A stretch of 17,298 bases of DNA, taken from positions 1 through 17,298 of the forward strand of contig JADGCD010000020.1 in the NCBI GenBank assembly GCA_015229165.1, read 5' to 3'. How positions within the stretch are numbered: position 1 is the first letter of the stretch; each line of letters starts with the position of its first letter. Positions 1 through 4,533 of the stretch are shown in pieces. The stretch is from Nitrospinota bacterium. GTDB taxonomy: Bacteria; Nitrospinota_A; UBA7883; JADGGD01. Under the pieces are notes generated by a model. The model was not told the origin of the DNA, did no database searches, and saw only the letters and a list, made by a program, of their open reading frames with translations. Made by a program: the position numbers and the translations under genes.

Positions 1-461
1 GCCAGCGCCCCGCCAAGACTTCGCCCCCACAGGACGATCCGGTTTAGCGGAACCTTCCCCTTCTCGTGGAGGAACGTGACGGCGGCGACGGCGTCCTGTT
101 CGACCCCGTCGATCGAGGGGATCCCCTCGCTTCTGCCGTACCCCTGATAGTCGAAAAGTAGCAGGTTCAGCTTCAACGGGGCGATGGTTTTGGCGAAGTC
201 GAGCCGGTCGGCGATGTTCCCAGCGTTGCCGTGAAAGAAAACGCAGTAGCGGTCCGAGTCGGCCTTGATGAGCCACCCGTAGAGCCACCGGTCGCCGGAG
301 CGGATCGGCGCCTCCACCGAGGACATCCCCATCAGCTCCGGCGTCAGCTCCAACGACAGGTCGGGGTGGAACAGGATCAGCGGTTCGTAGACCTTGGCGA
401 TACCCTTCAGCCCCACCGCCAGCAGAATGACCAGTAGCAGGGTCAGGATCAGTTTTTTCAT
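1..461 (-). CDS. Alpha/beta hydrolase, BEM46/ABHD13-like (partial, C-terminus off the left edge)
   Basis: Reading leftwards from the ATG at 461, 153 codons are open to the window edge. Residues 1-19 form a hydrophobic stretch after MKK, so the protein is exported or anchored in the inner membrane by an N-terminal helix. The family signature is clear: HGNAGN at about 77-82 (oxyanion region), DYQGYGRSEG at about 104-113, and the nucleophile elbow GRSLGG at about 146-151 with the presumed catalytic Ser148. The acid and His of the triad would lie beyond the edge. Such proteins are predicted serine hydrolases (esterase/thioesterase-like) with poorly known substrates. A GGGGGA stretch lies about 10 nt upstream of the start. 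The gene is divergent from the MDR oxidoreductase, with a 60-bp spacer. Family assignment is firm, substrate unknown. Confidence 0.85.
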   Translation of the reverse strand, partial: MKKLILTLLLVILLAVGLKGIAKVYEPLILFHPDLSLELTPELMGMSSVEAPIRSGDRWLYGWLIKADSDRYCVFFHGNAGNIADRLDFAKTIAPLKLNLLLFDYQGYGRSEGIPSIDGVEQDAVAAVTFLHEKGKVPLNRIVLWGRSLGGAL

Positions 462-483
462 ATGGCGGATTCCCCCGTATAAT
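455..483 (+). promoter_or_regulatory. Sigma70-type promoter for the MDR oxidoreductase
   Basis: A perfect -10 TATAAT sits at 478-483 and a 4/6 -35 TTTTCA at 455-460, separated by 17 bp. The expected start of transcription is near 490, giving a leader of about 30 nt before the ATG at 522. The -35 lies inside the first codons of the divergent hydrolase. Predicted from sequence only. Confidence 0.55.
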
Positions 484-521
484 GAGACGTTTCAACCTCA
501 GTATAAAAGAACGGGGGAACG

Positions 522-1508
522 ATGCGGGCAATGGTTGCGATACGGCCCGGGGGAAGGGAGACCCTCCGGCTCGTCGATCTTCCGATCCCCCGTCCCGGTC
601 CCGACGAAATACTGGTGCGGGTCAAGGCGCTCGGGCTCAATCCGGTCGACGTGAAGATTCGCGGCGGCTACCGGGCCGAAGGGCGTTCGTGGCCGCTCCC
701 CCTCGGGTGGGACGTGGCCGGGGTGGTAGAGCAAATCGGCCAGGTGGTCACCCGGTTCAAGCCGGGGGACGAAATCTTCTATTGCGGCGATCTGACCCAT
801 CCGGGCGCCTCTGCCGACTACCATCTGGTCAACCAGCGGCTGGCGACCCTGAAACCGGCGTCCCTCTCCTTCGTCGAGGCGGCCTCCCTGCCGCTGGTCG
901 GCTCCACCATGTTGCAGGGGCTCGGGCGGCAGGCCCGTCTCGTCAAGGGAGAGACGGTGGCGATCTTCGGGGCCGCCGGAGGCATTGGGGGAATGGGGGT
1001 GATGCTGGCCCGGTCGATGGGCGCCCGGGTCATCGGCGTCTGTTCCGGCCACAATACCGATTATCTGCGCGAACTGGGCGCCGACGAGGTGATCGATTAC
1101 ACCCGTGTCGATCCGGTGAAAGCGATCCGTGCGCTGACCGGGGGACGGGGGGCGGAGGTGGTGGTCGACACCGTGGGAGGGGAGGGATTCCAGCAGGCGA
1201 TTGAATCGCTGGCCCCCTTCGGGCGGCTCCTGTTCCTGAACGCCTTTCCCGAGAACGCCCCTCCCCTCTCCGCGCTAAATCCCCTTCGGCTCACCAATGG
1301 CGCCCTACACTGTGTCATGGTGGTTCCCAGCGGGGAGCTGATGGGGGAGCTGGCTGAACATATTGATAAAGGAACCATTACACCGAAGGTGGAACAGGTT
1401 CTTCCGCTGGAGCGGCTCGCCGACGGGCATGCGCGGCTCGAGTCGCGGCATGGTCGGGGGAAGGTGGTTATCGAACTTGACATGAAAATGTCAGAATCCA
1501 TATCGTAG
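522..1508 (+). CDS. NAD(P)H:quinone oxidoreductase-like, zinc-independent MDR dehydrogenase
   Basis: This 328-residue protein has the medium-chain dehydrogenase/reductase layout: an N-terminal GroES-like fold with PGPDEILVRVKALGLNPVDVKIRGG at about 26-49 (quoted from the usual family block), GWDVAGVVEQIG at 62-73 and PGDEIFYCGD at 81-90, then a Rossmann domain with the nucleotide motif FGAAGGIGGMG at about 149-159. The catalytic and structural zinc ligands of alcohol dehydrogenases are missing, as in the quinone oxidoreductase/zeta-crystallin branch that reduces quinones or enones with NADPH. It is cytoplasmic, with no signal peptide. The ATG at 522 has a GGGGGA element a few bases upstream; an in-frame ATG at 531 is an alternative. 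It is preceded by its own promoter and transcribed away from the hydrolase. The subfamily is safe, the physiological substrate is not known. Confidence 0.88.
   Translation: MRAMVAIRPGGRETLRLVDLPIPRPGPDEILVRVKALGLNPVDVKIRGGYRAEGRSWPLPLGWDVAGVVEQIGQVVTRFKPGDEIFYCGDLTHPGASADYHLVNQRLATLKPASLSFVEAASLPLVGSTMLQGLGRQARLVKGETVAIFGAAGGIGGMGVMLARSMGARVIGVCSGHNTDYLRELGADEVIDYTRVDPVKAIRALTGGRGAEVVVDTVGGEGFQQAIESLAPFGRLLFLNAFPENAPPLSALNPLRLTNGALHCVMVVPSGELMGELAEHIDKGTITPKVEQVLPLERLADGHARLESRHGRGKVVIELDMKMSESIS
1477..1506 (+). promoter_or_regulatory. Candidate promoter upstream of the 1580 membrane protein
   Basis: A perfect -35 TTGACA at 1477-1482 is followed after 18 bp by TATCGT (4/6) at 1501-1506. The -35 is part of a perfect hairpin, TGACAT-GAAA-ATGTCA (1478-1493), at the 3' end of the oxidoreductase gene. 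Either it is a promoter for the next gene, or the hairpin stabilises the upstream mRNA; the two readings are not exclusive. Confidence 0.4.
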
Positions 1509-1539
1509 ACACGTCATCTATTCCGCTGTGCCAAGAAGG

Positions 1540-1618
1540 CCATGGGGGCTTTGGCCGAACTCAACACAACAGCGGGAAGATGAAGAAAACCATGAAAGCG
1601 GAACAGACCATGGGGGCT
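1540..1618. repeat. 11-bp direct repeat around a candidate start codon
   Basis: CCATGGGGGCT occurs at 1540-1550 and again at 1608-1618, where its ATG is the third in-frame start candidate of the membrane protein gene. The copies are 68 bp apart. The function is unknown and it may be chance, though the G-rich 11-mer is long for such a short interval. Confidence 0.45.
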
Positions 1619-2053
1619 CAAGCGGGGGGCGACAGGACGACCGACGAGGTGGTGGTGATCTTGAACGTTTCGCACATGTTCATGATCGTGATGACCGCCC
1701 TTTTCTTCGCGGCGATGTTCACCGATCTCGGGCCCGACGGCACCATGCGGTGGGTCGTGGCGGCCGGCGTCATCCTCTTTTCCGACCTGGCCTTCATCGG
1801 CATCGGCATCGCCTTGGCCGTGGCCATGAAATCGACGAAGATTTCCAAGGGGAACCACTGGGTGGTCTGGCTGACCGTGCCGCTCCTTTCGATTCCGCCC
1901 CTACCCGAGCTGTACGAGGGGCTCATCGGCTTCTTCCCCACCGACCACCAGATCGCTTGGTTCTCCATCGCCGTCAGCGGAATCCTGTTCCTCTGGACCT
2001 GGGTCGAGAACATCCCCTTCTGGAAGCGGGTCAACGCGACCAAAGGGAAATAG
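1580..2053 (+). CDS. Uncharacterised four-helix membrane protein
   Basis: I do not recognise this 157-residue protein. It has about four predicted membrane helices (roughly residues 27-50, 57-80, 92-108 and 125-142), a charged N-terminus and a lysine-rich end. An acidic/Pro-rich loop around PPLPELYEG lies between helices 3 and 4. There are no Cys residues or recognisable catalytic motifs. The start is uncertain: in-frame ATGs lie at 1580, 1592 and 1610, none with a well-spaced Shine-Dalgarno, and the 1610 ATG sits in an 11-bp direct repeat of sequence at 1540. A strong intrinsic terminator follows, so it ends a transcription unit. The reading frame is supported by its hydrophobic periodicity and by the terminator directly after the stop. 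Confidence 0.7.
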   Translation: MKKTMKAEQTMGAQAGGDRTTDEVVVILNVSHMFMIVMTALFFAAMFTDLGPDGTMRWVVAAGVILFSDLAFIGIGIALAVAMKSTKISKGNHWVVWLTVPLLSIPPLPELYEGLIGFFPTDHQIAWFSIAVSGILFLWTWVENIPFWKRVNATKGK

Positions 2054-2074
2054 GCGGGCGCATCCACCCCTCCT

Positions 2075-2107
2075 CCCCCTTCACCCCCCGGTGAAGGGGG
2101 TTTCCTT
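2075..2107 (+). terminator. Strong intrinsic terminator
   Basis: A perfect 11-bp stem, CCCCCTTCACC (2075-2085) with GGTGAAGGGGG (2090-2100), closes a CCCC tetraloop and is followed by TTTCCTTT. It starts 22 bp after the stop codon of the 1580 gene and isolates it from the gene at 2174. Confidence 0.88.
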
Positions 2108-2162
2108 TGCGCGGCATCGAAAAGATGGGGCGACGCCGATAGTTTTTCAAGGTTCCGACGGG

Positions 2163-2168
2163 TATAAT
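2163..2168 (+). promoter_or_regulatory. Consensus -10 box directly before the 2174 gene
   Basis: A perfect TATAAT ends only 5 nt before the ATG at 2174. Transcription would begin at or next to the start codon, so the message would be leaderless or nearly so. No good -35 is seen at 16-18 bp; a TTTTCA lies too close (13 bp). No Shine-Dalgarno precedes the ATG. Confidence 0.5.
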
Positions 2169-2173
2169 GGCGC

Positions 2174-2926
2174 ATGGAATCGACCAACCGCCCCCCCTTT
2201 TCCCTTAAAGACGACCTATCCCCCTCCCTCCGGTGGTACGGACTCGCCATTCTGGTCATGCTGGCCGGACTGGGGTTCCTCTACCAGTTCGCCATGACCG
2301 GGTTCGACCGGATCAACGCCTCGCTGGTGCAATGCAAGAGTGGGTCGATCTGTGAGGTCTATCTGACCACCAAGGGGCAGCATGGGATCTATCAGGAGCT
2401 TTCAACCGTCTTCGGCGACAAGCCGTACCGATCGACGCTGGAGGAGAGCGAGGGGCTGGCGATCACCGTCAGCCGGAACGAGGACTCGTTCGCCGTCCCG
2501 CTGAAGTCGTTCCGGGGGGCGGCGCCCTACAGCCTGTTCTGGCGGGACGGGGTGGCTCTTTTTGCCTTCGACGTCGAAAAAACAGGCCTTTACACCGTCA
2601 CCGTCGCCCCCTCCCCGGCCGGGGAGGACAAACCGCTGGTGGTGGCGATCACCGGGTTGAATCCGAGCTATGAGCTGACCAGCATCCTGCTGGACGGGTC
2701 GCTGATCTTCATGATGATCGGCTCCGTCGCCGCCGCCATCTGGGCCACGGTCTACCAACTGCGCAAGCGGAACAAGGCGCGCAAACATTGGAGCCACCGT
2801 GGTTCGCCCAAGGGGAACGCCGGGAAACCGGCCGAGCAGAAACCGGCCCCCGCCCCCGTGGCGGTCGAGAGCGATACGGTCATCGACCTGCGTCCCAACG
2901 GCAAAAAGAAGAAGCGGAAGAAATAA
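2174..2926 (+). CDS. Uncharacterised bitopic membrane protein with basic cytoplasmic tail
   Basis: I do not recognise the family of this 250-residue protein. Two membrane helices (about residues 21-41 and 172-193) flank a domain of about 130 residues, probably periplasmic and beta-rich, holding the only two Cys residues close together (CKSGSIC, about 54-60), which could form a disulfide. After helix 2 comes a long Lys/Arg/Pro/Ala-rich tail ending in a run of Lys and Arg. By the positive-inside rule both ends are cytoplasmic. The ATG at 2174 lacks an SD but has TATAAT just upstream. The gene runs convergently towards the barrel gene. The frame is well supported by hydrophobic pattern; function is not inferred. 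Confidence 0.75.
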   Translation: MESTNRPPFSLKDDLSPSLRWYGLAILVMLAGLGFLYQFAMTGFDRINASLVQCKSGSICEVYLTTKGQHGIYQELSTVFGDKPYRSTLEESEGLAITVSRNEDSFAVPLKSFRGAAPYSLFWRDGVALFAFDVEKTGLYTVTVAPSPAGEDKPLVVAITGLNPSYELTSILLDGSLIFMMIGSVAAAIWATVYQLRKRNKARKHWSHRGSPKGNAGKPAEQKPAPAPVAVESDTVIDLRPNGKKKKRKK

Positions 2927-3150
2927 CCCCCTTCTTGCGGGTGTTCCCACCCTGCCGTCTCGACAAACAGCCAGGCGTCTACACACCCCCGGTAGTTGAA
3001 TGGGGACTTCACCGGCCAAGACAGAGACGGCGAAGACACCGACTGTTTGCGCATAACGCCGGGAAGAAGTCAGGCGCACGCCTGCTTTCCAGGGGCGCTT
3101 CGCTTCCCCGATCCTCCCTGCCCCCCGCGAAGCCGCCGTCGAAGCGCCCG
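2927..3150. other. Convergent intergenic spacer with inverted repeats
   Basis: This 224-bp gap lies between two converging genes. It has no ORF with gene-like character. It contains a tight inverted repeat CAGGCG-CA-CGCCTG at 3071-3084, and two longer-range complementary pairs: GCCGTCTC (2954-2961) with GAGACGGC (3024-3031), and CAAACAG (2964-2970) with CTGTTTG (3043-3049). No classical terminator with a T tract is seen on either strand. Confidence 0.4.
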
Positions 3151-4533
3151 TCAGAACCGGTAGCCCAACTGCCCGTAGAAGGTGGTGGTGGTGAAGTTGG
3201 TGTCGTAGCGGGAGGCGTAGATCGAATCGACGTCCAGGAACTCCTCCTGCGAGTAGCTGAAGGAAAGAGTTCCGTAGAGGTGCTTGGTCAGCCAGAAGGC
3301 GCCGGAGGCCTCGTAGATCCACTGGCTCATCTCGTTGGCGCTCCCCGACTCCTGCTGCTGGTTGGTCAGCCGGGTGACGGTGAGGGTGGCGTCGGCCCGA
3401 TCCAGCGCCAGCCCCACGCTGCCGGTGTAGACCTGCACGTCGGAGGTGAACCACTCGAGGTTGGCGTACCGAACGTCCCAGGTGGTGTTGTAGAAGTTGT
3501 AGGCCCGGGCGCCGACGTAATACTGGTTGGCGTTCCTCCCGTCATGCTCCCGCCAGCGGTTGTCGAACCCGCCGTAGAGGCCGACGACCTTTATGGGGCG
3601 AACCTCCACACGAAGCCGCGACACCGAGTAGCGCTCTTCGGTGTAGCTCTCCTCACCGACGGCCTCCTCGATGGAAAGCTCCCGGTTGATGGCCATGAAG
3701 TCGTTGTAGGTGGCGGAGAGCGAGAGCCACTCCTTCGGGCGGGCGGTGAAGTGGAGCAGGGTGTTGCTGGCGAACCATTTGTTGACCCCGCCGTGATCGT
3801 TGGGGTCTTCGGCGTCGAAATCGTGGTCGGCGTCCATGCTGGCCATCAGATGCCACCACTGGGTGGCCGGCATGACATAGAGGGCGGCGTTGGCCCGTTC
3901 CCTGTCCGTGGCCCCCTTGAAGTTGTCGATGGCGTAACCGAGGGAGCCCCCCACCAGGTCGGTCTTGGAGAAGGCGTAGACGCCGTAGGTGGTGAAGTCG
4001 GGGTTGACGGCGTCGGTGAAGGGGTCGGGGCGCAAGCCCCCGAAGAGCCCCACGCCGGTGTATTTGGTGAGCCAGATCTTGGCGTCGGCGCCATCGACCC
4101 CTTGGGTGACGAACTCCTCCATGAAGCTGCGCCCCAGCGTCAGATCGACGGTGTCGGCGATTTTCCTGATCTTGACGTTGGCCATCAGCAGCCGGTTGGC
4201 GGGAATCTTGCTGTTCCAGTCCCGCCCGTGGGCGATCCGGTAACGGCCATCGACGTTGAGCTCGACGTCGTCCCGCCCGAACAGCCGCTCGCTGACCAGC
4301 CGGTAGTAGATATGGGAGATGGACAGATCCCGGTTCCCCTGGTCGCTGGAATCGTTGACCCAGAGCCCGCCGTAGGCGATCCGGCCGTGCAGGGCGTCGG
4401 CGGCGGTCTCCTTTCGCGCCTCATAGGCCGACTCCATCTCGTCGGCGGCGTGGGCCGGGGTGGCCAGCGCCGCGCACAACAGCGCCCCCCCCAGCAGGAG
4501 CCGAACCGGCTTCACGAACCGCATCCCGTTCAT
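3151..4533 (-). CDS. Outer-membrane beta-barrel, presumed porin partner of the multiheme cytochrome
   Basis: A 460-residue protein with a Sec signal peptide (MNGMRFVKPV start, hydrophobic core, cut near PAHA|AD at about 29). The mature part is an alternation of short amphipathic strands rich in Tyr, Trp, Asn and Asp, and it ends in ...YGQLGYRF, the terminal Phe typical of BamA-recognised barrels. There is no CXXCH motif and no N-terminal CXXC, so it is not an obvious MtrB/PioB. The start is set by a 4-base ATGA overlap with the cytochrome stop codon (ATG 4533-4531, TGA 4532-4530) and by GGGAGG 5-6 nt upstream. This implies translational coupling to the cytochrome and stoichiometric production. 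Known porin-cytochrome conduits place a heme protein inside or against such a barrel; a role here is inferred from gene context. A specific subfamily cannot be named. Confidence 0.85.
   Translation of the reverse strand: MNGMRFVKPVRLLLGGALLCAALATPAHAADEMESAYEARKETAADALHGRIAYGGLWVNDSSDQGNRDLSISHIYYRLVSERLFGRDDVELNVDGRYRIAHGRDWNSKIPANRLLMANVKIRKIADTVDLTLGRSFMEEFVTQGVDGADAKIWLTKYTGVGLFGGLRPDPFTDAVNPDFTTYGVYAFSKTDLVGGSLGYAIDNFKGATDRERANAALYVMPATQWWHLMASMDADHDFDAEDPNDHGGVNKWFASNTLLHFTARPKEWLSLSATYNDFMAINRELSIEEAVGEESYTEERYSVSRLRVEVRPIKVVGLYGGFDNRWREHDGRNANQYYVGARAYNFYNTTWDVRYANLEWFTSDVQVYTGSVGLALDRADATLTVTRLTNQQQESGSANEMSQWIYEASGAFWLTKHLYGTLSFSYSQEEFLDVDSIYASRYDTNFTTTTFYGQLGYRF

Noticed and set aside
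231..654. Small plus-strand frames at 231-437 and 394-654
   Set aside because: They overlap the hydrolase and oxidoreductase genes and lack SDs or recognisable composition.
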